NCBI GenBank assembly: GCA_013372845.1
Contig: JAALOD010000004.1
Coordinates: 37,534-77,517 of the forward strand
Reading direction: 5' to 3'
Origin: Candidatus Udaeobacter sp.
Lineage (GTDB): Bacteria; Verrucomicrobiota; Verrucomicrobiia; Chthoniobacterales; UBA10450
DNA: 39,984 nucleotides
This document shows, one piece after another, positions 24,914-32,882 of this stretch. Position 1 is the first letter of the stretch. The number at the start of each line of letters is the position of its first letter. The notes beneath the pieces were generated by a model, which was not told where the DNA came from, ran no database searches, and was given only the letters and a program-made list of their open reading frames with translations. The translations under genes and the position numbers were made by a program.

Positions 24914-25170
24914 AAACAAAGATTCTGTCGGCTTTGCTTTTGTTTATCCTCTCGCCGGTCGGGCAGGCGCTCGCGTGCCCGTTTTGCTACGGCGCGAAGG
25001 ATGGAAAATCGACCGAGCATATGGCGGTCGCGATCTGGTTTCTTTTTGGTGCTGTGTTGTCGGTCCTGGGCGGGATCGGTGCATTCAGTTTTCATCTTTG
25101 GCGGCATGGACGCATGCCTGCCGAGCCGCACCAGGAGATCACTGAGGAAGACCTGAGTAAATATGAGTAG
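24910..25170 (+). CDS. Small exported membrane protein with N-terminal CPFC motif, unknown
   Basis: 86 residues from the ATG at 24910, which overlaps the preceding stop. A signal-like segment (ILSALLLFILSPVGQALA) ends just before CPFCYG (Cys23 and Cys26), so cleavage after ALA would leave the CPFC pair at the mature N-terminus, on the outer side of the membrane. A second hydrophobic span (about 40-62) and a charged tail follow. CXXC pairs of this kind bind metals or do thiol redox work. Beside subunit II, with its CuA site, a role in copper delivery or cysteine reduction is plausible but unproven. It overlaps ctaC by eight bases. Confidence 0.72.
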   Translation: MKTKILSALLLFILSPVGQALACPFCYGAKDGKSTEHMAVAIWFLFGAVLSVLGGIGAFSFHLWRHGRMPAEPHQEITEEDLSKYE

Positions 25171-26014
25171 CCTCGCGCTGATCAACGAATTTCTGGGACA
25201 GCCGCCGAACGCTTCCTCGCACGGATATCAAATCGATCACATCCTCGAGTTCTGTCACTGGTTCATGGGGGCGCTTTTTGTTGGATGGTCGTCATTTTTT
25301 ATTTACGTGCTGATCCGATTCCGGAAACGCCGGCAGCCGGGGGCGGATCATCTGGGTGTGAGGAGCGGCATCTCGACGCATCTGGAATTTTCCGTCGTCT
25401 TGATCGAGGCGGTGCTCCTGCTCGGCTTCGCGATTCCACTTTGGGCGAAGCGTGTGAATCAGTTTCCGCCGGGTAAAGACGCGCTGCTTGTCCATGTGGT
25501 CGCGCAGCAGTTCAGCTTCAATTATCACCTACCGGGGCCGGATGGACAGTTTGGCCGGCGCGATATCAGTTTTGAAAGCAACTCAAATCCACTTGGCCTC
25601 GATCCGAACGATCCTGCCGGCAAAGACGATATCGTAACGGCTGGAGAACTTCATGTTCCGGTAAATCGGCCAGTCGTTGCTGAACTTTCCTCAAAGGATG
25701 TGATCCACGATTTCTTTTTGCCAAGCATGCGGATCGGTGGCGATGCAATCCCCGGTTCGCTGATTCCGATCTGGTTCACTCCCATCAAGACCGGGACCGA
25801 CGAGGTGATTTGCGCGCAGCTATGTGGTCTGGGGCATTATGGAATGAAAGGGACGCTCGTAGTGGATACGCCGCAGGATTACGAAGCCTGGCTGAAAGAA
25901 CGCGCCGAATTGGCCGGCGGCTCGCAAAGCACCGCTCCTTCGCCATCGCCAGGCGCGCCGCAGCCTCAAAACAAACCGCCCCAGCCCGCGACCTCGCCAA
26001 GCCCTAGGCTGTAG
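25163..26014 (+). CDS. ctaC: Cytochrome c oxidase subunit II (CuA)
   Basis: The 283-residue protein has two N-terminal membrane segments (about 32-52 and 75-95) and a periplasmic cupredoxin domain. The CuA ligands are complete: His182 (VIHDFFLP), Cys217, Gln219, Cys221, His225 and Met228 in CAQLCGLGHYGM. Gln replaces the more common Glu between the cysteines. In the aromatic patch where cytochrome c donates electrons (canonical QWxWxFxYPG), this protein reads QFSFNYHLPG, with Phe117 in place of Trp. There is no fused cytochrome c domain; the C-terminus is a Pro/Ser/Ala-rich tail. Its TAG stop is formed by the TGTAGCC end of a hairpin repeat. Subunit II usually comes first in cox operons; here it follows subunits I, III and IV. 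Confidence 0.94.
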   Translation: MSSLALINEFLGQPPNASSHGYQIDHILEFCHWFMGALFVGWSSFFIYVLIRFRKRRQPGADHLGVRSGISTHLEFSVVLIEAVLLLGFAIPLWAKRVNQFPPGKDALLVHVVAQQFSFNYHLPGPDGQFGRRDISFESNSNPLGLDPNDPAGKDDIVTAGELHVPVNRPVVAELSSKDVIHDFFLPSMRIGGDAIPGSLIPIWFTPIKTGTDEVICAQLCGLGHYGMKGTLVVDTPQDYEAWLKERAELAGGSQSTAPSPSPGAPQPQNKPPQPATSPSPRL

Positions 26015-26090
26015 CCGCTTCGCTGTGCGAAGCGCCTTGCTGATGTGAAAGCAGGGCTGGTGTTGCGTCGCCCACGGGGCGATGGCTACA
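26010..26090. repeat. TGTAGCC...GGCTACA hairpin repeat after ctaC
   Basis: An 81-base element with outer arms TGTAGCC and GGCTACA. Inside are two hairpins: CGCTTCG/CGAAGCG near the left end and TCGCCC/GGGCGA near the right. It begins in the last codons of ctaC and provides the TAG stop. It lies within the cox operon between ctaC and ctaA, where it could attenuate transcription or protect the upstream mRNA. Confidence 0.8.
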
Positions 26091-26136
26091 GAAATTCATC
26101 GGCGAAATCCGCATAATCTGCGGTTATCTTTCCAAA

Positions 26137-27261
26137 GTGAATTCGGGGAAATCTCCGAGATCGAGAAAGTGGCTTAACCGTTTCGCGTGGTTCATCTGCG
26201 TAGCCGCACTGCTCCTCATTTGCAGTGGCGGAATGGTCACCAGCAAAAACGTCGGTCTCGCGGTGCCGGATTGGCCGACCACGTTCGGCTACAACATGTT
26301 TCTGTTTCCCGTCTCAAAATGGGTCGGCGGAATTTTGTTTGAGCATACACACCGCCTGATTGCTTCAGCAGTTGGGTTCCTCACGATCATTCTGGCGATC
26401 TGGCTTTGGCGCAGCGAGAGCCGCAGGTGGGTCCGCAATCTGGGTCTGATTGCGCTTGCCGGTGTAATCTTGCAGGGAATTCTCGGTGGCCTGCGCGTCA
26501 CGATGCTGAAGGACGAAATCGGCATCTTTCATGCGTGCGTTGCGCAAGCGTTTCTCGCGCTACTCGTGGTGATCGCGCTGGTCACGACAAATTTCTGGCG
26601 GTCGCTTGGGCACAACGCAGTTAATTTGGAGGGCGAAGCTCCTGCGACGCCAGGCCGCGATGAGCTTGTCCAAAGCCCGGGCTCGCGCGAGCTCGCCCCT
26701 CAATTGTCATTGCCCCACATTGCGACGATTCGAAACATTGCAGCCGTAGTCACGCTCGCGATTTATGTGCAGCTTGCGCTGGGGGCGACAATGCGCCATC
26801 AGCATCGCGACCTGTCGATTCTCGATTTTCCCACGGCTAACGGTGCGTGGATTCCGGATACAAGCGCCACAGCGTTGGCAAAGATCAACGCCTGGCGAGA
26901 TGCGCGTGGTTTGTCGGACGTGGATGCTTTCCAAATTTGGCTGCAAATGATACATCGTTTTGTCGCGCTGCTGATTGCGATCGGTGTAATTACATTTTGT
27001 TCGCGCGTTTGGAGAGACGCGCGCCAGGTTCCCGCGCTCAGGAAATTGTCGATGTGGTGGATCGCATTTCTTCTCGTTCAGCTGACACTGGGCGCTTGGA
27101 CAATTTGGAGCAACAAAGCTGCGGACATCGCCACGGCGCATGTCGCAGTAGGGGCGATCATGCTATCTTTTGGCGTGAGTATTTCGGCCATTTGCTGGCG
27201 AATCCTTGCGTTGTCGCGACACGCTGCGTTTGGCGGACGCGCTCTACCAATTCCGGCATGA
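26137..27261 (+). CDS. ctaA: Haem A synthase (COX15/CtaA)
   Basis: The 374-residue membrane protein starts at a GTG and oxidises the haem O methyl group to the formyl group of haem A. The two-fold repeat of CtaA is visible, with conserved haem histidines in FEHTHRLIASAVG, IFHACVAQAF, MIHRFVALLIA and TAHVAVGA, and the family-typical entry VPDWPTTFG. The loop between the halves (about residues 166-192) is rich in Pro, Glu and Arg. It precedes ctaB with an ATGA overlap, the usual coupling of the two haem A steps. No Shine-Dalgarno sequence precedes the GTG. Confidence 0.93.
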   Translation: MNSGKSPRSRKWLNRFAWFICVAALLLICSGGMVTSKNVGLAVPDWPTTFGYNMFLFPVSKWVGGILFEHTHRLIASAVGFLTIILAIWLWRSESRRWVRNLGLIALAGVILQGILGGLRVTMLKDEIGIFHACVAQAFLALLVVIALVTTNFWRSLGHNAVNLEGEAPATPGRDELVQSPGSRELAPQLSLPHIATIRNIAAVVTLAIYVQLALGATMRHQHRDLSILDFPTANGAWIPDTSATALAKINAWRDARGLSDVDAFQIWLQMIHRFVALLIAIGVITFCSRVWRDARQVPALRKLSMWWIAFLLVQLTLGAWTIWSNKAADIATAHVAVGAIMLSFGVSISAICWRILALSRHAAFGGRALPIPA

Positions 27262-28163
27262 AAACCGCCGCAATCGAAGTCGAAAATGCGAGGCACGCAT
27301 TCGCGCGGAGAAGGGTCATTGCTGATCTCTTCGAGTTAGTCAAAGCGCGGTTGACGTCGCTTGTGTTGCTGACTACCGCGGTCGGTTTTTATCTCGGATC
27401 GGGACCGTCCGTCGATTATGCCGCTTTGTTTCGCGTCGTGTTTGGAACAGCGGCTGCAGCTGCCGGGGCCGCCGCACTCAATCAGTGGTGGGAACGCAAA
27501 GCAGATGCGCTGATGAATCGGACCAGAATGCGACCAGTGCCGGCGGGCCGAATGCGACCAGCCGAAGCGCTCGCACTCGGCCTTGTCCTCTCGATCTTTG
27601 GAGTTGGGTATCTTGCGCTGGCTTGCAACGGGCTGAGCGCAGCACTCGCTGCGATAACGATCACAATTTACATCTTCGGTTATACGCCGCTGAAACGAGC
27701 CAGCACCGCGAACACGGTTGTTGGTGCCATCCCGGGGGCAATCCCGCCAGTGATTGGCTGGGCGGCGGCCCGGGGAGCAATCGATGCTGGCGCGGGGAGC
27801 CTTTTCGCAATTCTTTTGCTGTGGCAATTGCCGCATTTCTTTGCGATTGCCTGGATGTATCGCGAAGATTATTCGCGAGCGGGTTTTCGCATGATTTCAA
27901 GCGATGACCTCACCGGCGAACGCAGCGCCAGCCAAAGTGTGTTTTTCTGCATTCTGCTCCTTATCCTGGGAGGCCTGCCTGCATTTGTTGGAATCGTCAC
28001 ATTCGCGTATCTGGCGATCGAGCTGGTGCTTGGCGGCTTGTTTATTGCCGTTGCCATGCGGTTTTTGAGACTCCGCACCAGAGAAGCCGCGCGTTTATTG
28101 TTCCTTACATCGATTGTTTACCTGCCGCTGTTGCTGGCTGCGCTTGTTCTGACAAAATCATGA
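27258..28163 (+). CDS. ctaB: Protohaem IX farnesyltransferase (haem O synthase)
   Basis: From the ATG at 27258 the protein has 301 residues. It is a UbiA-type prenyltransferase that makes haem O from haem B. Motifs: NQWWERKADALMNRTRMRP (first Asp-rich site, N-x3-D-x2-M-x-RT-x-RP) and the YREDYSRAGFRM region (second site), with KRASTANTVVGAIPGAIPP between them. About eight to nine membrane segments are visible. The frame stays open far upstream inside ctaA, but only from this start does the sequence look like CtaB. ATGA overlaps exist on both sides. Confidence 0.94.
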   Translation: MKTAAIEVENARHAFARRRVIADLFELVKARLTSLVLLTTAVGFYLGSGPSVDYAALFRVVFGTAAAAAGAAALNQWWERKADALMNRTRMRPVPAGRMRPAEALALGLVLSIFGVGYLALACNGLSAALAAITITIYIFGYTPLKRASTANTVVGAIPGAIPPVIGWAAARGAIDAGAGSLFAILLLWQLPHFFAIAWMYREDYSRAGFRMISSDDLTGERSASQSVFFCILLLILGGLPAFVGIVTFAYLAIELVLGGLFIAVAMRFLRLRTREAARLLFLTSIVYLPLLLAALVLTKS

Positions 28164-28813
28164 ATACGACTTCTATCGCAGTGAATCGTACCTCTTCGAG
28201 GCCTTCGACTTTGTGGAAGACCACGCTCATCCTGATTCCGTTTGTTACACTCGGCCTATTGCTGTGGTTGCGTCACATCGAAGTGAACGCACTCAGGCAG
28301 CGGGCCGTTTCGTCGTATGGCACGGTGCCATCCTTTCAGCTGGTGAATCAGAATGGGCAGCCCTTTGGTTCCGCGCAGTTGACAGGGAAAATTTGGATCG
28401 CCGATTTCATTTACACAACCTGCCCAGGACCTTGTCCAATGATCAGCAGCCGGATGAGTGAACTGCAAAAGCCACTGGAAAAGACCGACGTGCATCTGGT
28501 TTCATTCAGCGTCGATCCGGAGAAAGATACGCCCAAGGTGCTGCGCGGTTACGCGGATAAGTTGCAAGCGGATCCTGCGCGCTGGGATTTCCTTACAGGA
28601 CCAAAGAGCGCGATTTACAAACTCTCGCACGATGGTTTTAAACTTGCCGTCTCGGACGGCAGCGGCGAACAGGGCATTCCGGTTCACAGCACGCGGATGG
28701 TGCTGGTGGATCGGCACGGCGATATCCGCGGCTACTACGACGCAACTGAAGCGGATGCGATAACGAAGTTGGTGGCGGACACAAGTCACCTGCTGCGCGA
28801 GCAGCCAAAATAA
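28160..28813 (+). CDS. sco: SCO1/SenC-type copper chaperone
   Basis: The 217-residue protein has one membrane anchor (about 20-38) and a thioredoxin-like Sco domain. Copper ligands are the CPGPC pair (Cys88, Cys92) and His177 in VHSTRMVLVD; the FSVDPEKDTP block is typical. Sco proteins deliver copper to, or reduce, the CuA site of subunit II, so it belongs functionally to this operon. It overlaps ctaB by four bases and is the last gene. A hairpin repeat two bases downstream separates it from the convergent rfbA-like gene. Confidence 0.93.
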   Translation: MNTTSIAVNRTSSRPSTLWKTTLILIPFVTLGLLLWLRHIEVNALRQRAVSSYGTVPSFQLVNQNGQPFGSAQLTGKIWIADFIYTTCPGPCPMISSRMSELQKPLEKTDVHLVSFSVDPEKDTPKVLRGYADKLQADPARWDFLTGPKSAIYKLSHDGFKLAVSDGSGEQGIPVHSTRMVLVDRHGDIRGYYDATEADAITKLVADTSHLLREQPK

Positions 28814-28814
28814 C

Positions 28815-28899
28815 TGTAGCCGCGGTCGCCGACCGCGCAGTGTAGCCACGGCCCTGTCGTAAAGTCGAAGCCGGCCCGTCCACAGGGCCGGTGGCTACA
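28815..28899. repeat. TGTAGCC...GGCTACA hairpin repeat between convergent genes
   Basis: An 85-base element with outer arms TGTAGCC and GGCTACA and two inner hairpins: GCGGTCG/CGACCGC near the left, and GGCCCTGT/ACAGGGCC around a longer loop. A second TGTAGCC lies at its middle. It fills the gap between sco (plus) and the rfbA-like gene (minus), so it could act as a bidirectional terminator of both transcripts. Confidence 0.8.
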
Positions 28900-28916
28900 G
28901 CGTTTGTGAACTTGTC

Positions 28917-29810
28917 TTAGCCCACCGGTTCCGGTCCAGCGCTGGGCCCTTCGTCGCAGACCATTCGCAGATAATCTCGATATTCGCCCTTCGGTAATCG
29001 ATCGATGGTAGCGGCGAGTTGAGACTCCGTGATGAATCCCGTCCGAAGCGCCACTTCCTCCAAGCACGCGATCTTCAGTCCCTGCCGGTGTTCAATCGTC
29101 GCGATGTAGTTGCTTGCTTCGAGCAAAGCTGTTGTCGTGCCGGTATCGAGCCAAGCCATTCCCCGGCTGAGCAACTTCACATGCAATTGGTTCTCCTTGA
29201 GATAGAGCAAATTCAAATCCGTGATCTCCAGTTCGCCGCGCGCAGATGGACGTAGTGCTCGACATAACTCGACGACGCGCTCGTCATAGACATAAAGTCC
29301 CGGCACTGCGAAGTGACTCTTTGGTTCCTTCGGTTTCTCCTCCAGGCTGATCGCCTTGCCATCGGCGTCGAACTCGACTACCCCGTACCGTTCCGGGTCG
29401 CGCACCTGATATCCAAAAATGCAGGCGCCACGCTTGATGGCCAAAGCGTCCCGGTAAAAGTCGAGTTTTCCATAGAAAATGTTGTCACCCAGAATGAGTG
29501 ACGCGCCGCAGCCCTCGATGAATTTTGCCCCGATCAGGAAAGCTTGCGCGATTCCCTCGGGCTTCGGTTGCTCGGCGTATTCAATCCGAATTCCAAGGTG
29601 CGCGCCGTCGTTCAAGTAATCGCGCAGCATCGGCAAATCCTTTGGCGTGGAAATGATCAGCACCTCGCGCAGGCCACCAAGCATGAGCGTAGCCAGCGGG
29701 TAGCAGATCATCGGCTTGTCGTAGATCGGGAGAAGTTGCTTGCAGACGATCTTCGTAAGCGGGAAAAGACGAGTCCCGGCGCCGCCAGCGAGTAGAATGG
29801 CTTTCTTCAT
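28917..29810 (-). CDS. rfbA: Glucose-1-phosphate thymidylyltransferase (RmlA/RfbA)
   Basis: 297 residues from the ATG at 29810. It makes dTDP-glucose, the precursor of dTDP-rhamnose and other deoxysugars. The nucleotidyltransferase signature is LLAGGAGTRLFPLTK at the N-terminus, followed by KQLLPIYDKPMICYPL, the LILGDNIFYG block and the SARGELEITDLN block. The length is normal for RmlA. The usual partners rfbB, rfbC and rfbD are not next to it. The expected ribosome-binding region is occupied by four copies of a 7-base tandem repeat. The in-frame extension upstream (to 29873) is encoded by that repeat and is unlikely to be translated as part of the enzyme. Confidence 0.94.
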   Translation of the reverse strand: MKKAILLAGGAGTRLFPLTKIVCKQLLPIYDKPMICYPLATLMLGGLREVLIISTPKDLPMLRDYLNDGAHLGIRIEYAEQPKPEGIAQAFLIGAKFIEGCGASLILGDNIFYGKLDFYRDALAIKRGACIFGYQVRDPERYGVVEFDADGKAISLEEKPKEPKSHFAVPGLYVYDERVVELCRALRPSARGELEITDLNLLYLKENQLHVKLLSRGMAWLDTGTTTALLEASNYIATIEHRQGLKIACLEEVALRTGFITESQLAATIDRLPKGEYRDYLRMVCDEGPSAGPEPVG

Positions 29811-30394
29811 TTTCGATTTTCGATTTTCGATTTTCGATCGCTGCCGCTCCAAGGCGTGAGCAGATCCGCCCATTCCTGCCAGAAACGCGTCCCAGCAGTC
29901 AAATCGATCCCGCTTCTTTGACTGACCAGTCCAAGCGCCTGCTGCGGAGCTGAACGGAACGTTGTCTTATCAACAAGAAACGAACTGCCGCGGACTAATT
30001 GCCGATCCTTCACACGGCCGCCTACGCACTCTGACAAAGCGTTCTGGATCCACTCTCGCGGTAATGCTGGTCGCGCCTCAATCGTGGCGCTCACGGTAAC
30101 GTTGAGAAGTTTCTTTAAAATGAGCGCGCACACCAGGGCACGGGAACTCGTTGCGTGGACATGCGACACGTTTTTCCGCAGCTTGGTCAACGCGAGAGCA
30201 AAACGCGCCTGGCGCAAAAAGATGGCGCTCGGCGCCCTCGCGCTCTGCTGTGCGCGATCTTCTTCCAGTTTTTGCGCGACTGCCTGGTTTGCCCGCCATT
30301 CCGCCTCGATAACCATCGGATCCGGCAGAAATTCGAGCGACGGCGCCATTTTCTCCATCGCTCTTGTGTACGCGTCCGAGAATTCAATTCGCAA
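29807..30394 (-). pseudogene. Probable broken glycosyltransferase N-terminal part
   Basis: A minus-strand frame of about 195 residues, opened only by a TTG. It resembles the N-terminal half of GT4 glycosyltransferases (VSHVHATSSRALVCALILKK and LLNVTVSATIEARPALP, similar to the HVHVHFANRAAHTA region of the neighbour). Its upstream part continues in another frame: RRLPLLDRELEEMKRRHVPI, before a shift near 30396. No nucleotide-sugar binding domain follows; the end is the SKIENRK-type repeat. I read it as a frameshifted, truncated paralogue of the GT4 gene upstream, but a divergent intact protein cannot be excluded. Its TGA overlaps the rfbA-like start. Confidence 0.45.
29811..29838. repeat. Tandem heptanucleotide repeat, four copies of TTTCGAT
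   Basis: Four exact units of TTTCGAT lie directly before the rfbA-like ATG (on the coding strand, ATCGAAA repeats). In the overlapping upstream frame they encode SKIENRK-like residues. A seven-base unit changes the frame when the copy number changes. Confidence 0.9.
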
Positions 30395-30482
30395 ACAATT
30401 GGGACGATGGGCACATGACGTCGCTTCATCTCTTCAAGCTCGCGGTCAAGGAGCGGCAAACGTCTATCCGGCCACCGATCGA

Positions 30483-31760
30483 TTAGATATGCGATCTGAT
30501 TGCTGGCCTCGCTGGGTCTGCGGTAGCCGCGCCCCAGTGGGTTGCTTTTCTTGTGACGGCTTGGTGTTTCTGCAGGAGCTCGATAAGCGGCGCCACAGTG
30601 TGCTCGATTTGGAAATGTTGTTCGATTCGCTCGCGCCCGGCCCGACCATAATGCAATCGCAATTTGGGGTCTTGTATAAGTCGTGCCAGCGCTTCGGCCA
30701 ACGCCATTGTATCCCCGGGCGGAACGAGCAAGCCCGTTTCGCCATGAACAACGGATTCAGGAATCCCAGCCAAATGGGTGGATACAACCGGGCGTGCAGC
30801 AGCCATCGCTTCGATGATCACGGTTGGAAAAACATCGCTGGCCCCTTGGGTGTCTGTCACCGAAGGCAGCGCGAAAATATCGGCAGCCCAGAGTCTCTCC
30901 AGAACGGCGCCCTGCGACAGTGAGCCGAGCAGGTGAACCCGGTCTGACAGATTCAGCTTTCTAATTCTTGCTTCGAGATCACCGCGTAGCGGGCCATCGC
31001 CAATGATTTCACAGGTGAAATTGAGACCCCGGCGCGCAAGCTCCGCGCAAGCGTCGATGAGGTACTCGAATCCCTTAAACGCAACCAGTCGGCCGATACT
31101 GATGATGCGCGGCACTGTATCCTCCGACATTTCGTAATGCCGCGCCGGAAAACGCGTCAGGTCCATCCCGTTATAAACACGATAAATTTTCGTAGCGGAA
31201 TTCGGACAGCGTTGGCGCAGCAGGTCGCGGCTGTAATCGGTTTCGGCCGCAACGAACTCCGCGGCGGCGCAAATCTCCCGCAGCAGGTCATCATTGCCGA
31301 GGTCCTTCATGAAATCCTGTCCGTGTGCCGTTACGCTGAATGGAATCCCTGAAATCTCTTTCAAGAACATCGCGGTGTGCGCCGCTCGATTCGCGAAGTG
31401 CACATGAACATGATCCACGCCGAGGCGCTTGAAATGGTCGGCAAAGTAAAGGGCATTACGCGCGCGCTGCTCTGCCTTCACACCGGGGCCAAACTTTCGT
31501 TCATGCCGCTCAACCAGATCGCGTGGCCAGTTGCCGTTCGTTTTCGCGGTCTTCTCTGAAATCTTTAAGATTTCCTGCGGCGGCGCGTAATGAATGGGCG
31601 CGCGCAAACAGGCTATATGCTCGTGACGAAGGCTCGTAAGCGGTGGATACACCGAGCCGATCTCGAGTTCGAAACCGAGCCGTTCCAGCGCCAGCATCTC
31701 CGCGTCGCAAAACGTCTGCGAAAGCACTGGATACCGGGAGTAAAGATAGCCGAGACGCAT
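30483..31760 (-). CDS. GT4-family glycosyltransferase (colanic acid type)
   Basis: The 425-residue protein has the GT-B double Rossmann layout. The N-terminal acceptor domain contains LGYLYSRYPVLSQTF, GVDHVHVHFANRAAHTAMFL and IPFSVTAHGQDF. The C-terminal donor domain contains IISIGRLVAFKGFEYLIDA, the binding loop IIGDGPLRGDLE, DIFALPSVTD and the catalytic EX7E-type stretch FPTVIIEAMAAARPVVST with AGIPE. Such enzymes add sugars to lipid-linked oligosaccharides in exopolysaccharide or O-antigen synthesis, at the cytoplasmic face of the membrane. Its C-terminal 20 residues are unlike the family. The decayed copy lies just downstream. Confidence 0.9.
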   Translation of the reverse strand: MRLGYLYSRYPVLSQTFCDAEMLALERLGFELEIGSVYPPLTSLRHEHIACLRAPIHYAPPQEILKISEKTAKTNGNWPRDLVERHERKFGPGVKAEQRARNALYFADHFKRLGVDHVHVHFANRAAHTAMFLKEISGIPFSVTAHGQDFMKDLGNDDLLREICAAAEFVAAETDYSRDLLRQRCPNSATKIYRVYNGMDLTRFPARHYEMSEDTVPRIISIGRLVAFKGFEYLIDACAELARRGLNFTCEIIGDGPLRGDLEARIRKLNLSDRVHLLGSLSQGAVLERLWAADIFALPSVTDTQGASDVFPTVIIEAMAAARPVVSTHLAGIPESVVHGETGLLVPPGDTMALAEALARLIQDPKLRLHYGRAGRERIEQHFQIEHTVAPLIELLQKHQAVTRKATHWGAATADPARPAIRSHI

Positions 31761-31842
31761 CGAACCGGATGATTACGCGTTCCGCGCGAAAATAGCAATG
31801 GTAGGGCGTGCTCTCCGAAGCGCCGCAGGTGACCGTTAGCTT

Positions 31843-32160
31843 CTACGAAAAGCGAACGTCCTTGCCCGGATCCATCTCAAAGTCCAGATCCAGGGAATCT
31901 TCCGTGTTTGGCTTGATCACTTCCTCCGTGAATTTCACGAAAATCGGATCTTCGCGAAAGATTGTGTACTTGTCCATCGACTCAAAATCGATGGCAATGA
32001 AGAACGGCCACGGCAATTCGGGATCGATCCGCTTCCCACATTTGATGTTCAAGACCTCGGGAATTTTCAGAAGCTGCATGCGCGTATTCATCATCATCGC
32101 CTCCACGCGGGCAGGGGTGACCTCGGGTTTGAGTTTATAGAGAACGATATGATGAACCAT
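31843..32160 (-). CDS. Dabb-domain (stress-responsive A/B barrel) protein
   Basis: 105 residues from the ATG at 32160. It starts with the family signature MVHHIVLYKLKPEVTP and contains VLNIKCGKRI, FFIAIDFESMDKYTIF and DPIFVKFTEEVIKP, which together define the Dabb ferredoxin-like fold that forms dimeric barrels. Function is unknown; homologues occur as stress proteins and small-molecule-binding or cyclase-like proteins. It stands alone, 82 bases from the GT4 gene, on the same strand. Confidence 0.85.
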   Translation of the reverse strand: MVHHIVLYKLKPEVTPARVEAMMMNTRMQLLKIPEVLNIKCGKRIDPELPWPFFIAIDFESMDKYTIFREDPIFVKFTEEVIKPNTEDSLDLDFEMDPGKDVRFS

Positions 32161-32364
32161 GAGGGTAAAGCTAATAGGCGTTTCCGACGAGGCGCGCAAG
32201 TCCGAATCCGTTACCGAGCGAAGCAACGACTATCCGCCGCCGCAAAAGGCGCTCATATTTATCGTGGGAGCCAAATTGACATGGCATGCTCAATGGTTTG
32301 ACGATTCCTTCGTGGAGAACAAGTTGCCCCCGCCCAACATTTCTCAAGCAAGCAAGAAGAGATA

Positions 32365-32690
32365 ATGAGCGATGAAAACACAGATGCGCAACCCGCGATC
32401 GTTCCCCGAAAACCATGGTGGTGCCGGTTCCCGAGCGAGGATTGGATCGTCGTCGGGTGATGTGGATCAAGGTCTTGCTTTTCGTTCTTGCGGTCAAAAG
32501 TTGCCCGATCCTTTGGGACAGATAGCTGCACGGCCTACGTCAATCGTTCGATGGATGGAACCATTGGGATGCGTTGCACTACCAGCAAATCGCGCAATTT
32601 GATACGCCGCGACAGGCGTCACCAGACCGTTTTATCCTGTTTCCGTTGTCCATCCGATCAGTTCATTATATCACTGGGAGTCATCTTGCC
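32365..32690 (+). pseudogene. Decayed 5' fragment of a PIG-V-like mannosyltransferase
   Basis: On the plus strand the frame starting at 32365 reads PSEDWIVVG, then a shift at about 32457 gives VMWIKVLLFVLAVKSCPILW, a TAG stops it, and a third frame reads WNHWDALHYQQIAQFDTP and DRFILFPLSIRSVHYITG. In this order the pieces match residues about 35-125 of the intact gene at 33814 (DWLVVGWILSIKILLFVFG, IWNRWDSLHFLQLAQFGY). Only the N-terminal third remains; the region to 32882 and the stretch 32161-32364 hold nothing else recognisable. Confidence 0.75.
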
Positions 32691-32882
32691 GCGGACAGTC
32701 AAGAAACAGATGCTTTCCGAAGCAACATCCACAAATCTGTCTACGAAGCTCGAATATCCGGCGTGTCCGTTATGTGAAAGCGGTCGGCGTTAATTTCCGT
32801 TTCGTTTGCATGGGCCGTGCAATATGCCTCGCTGCACGGCTTGCGGATTGCTGTAGGGAGAGTACGACAGCCGTTCAAAAAT

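Noticed and set aside
26847-27257. Long N-terminal extension of ctaB inside ctaA
   Set aside because: Sequence before the ATG at 27258 is the ctaA gene read in another frame and has no CtaB character; the ATGA overlap is the natural start.
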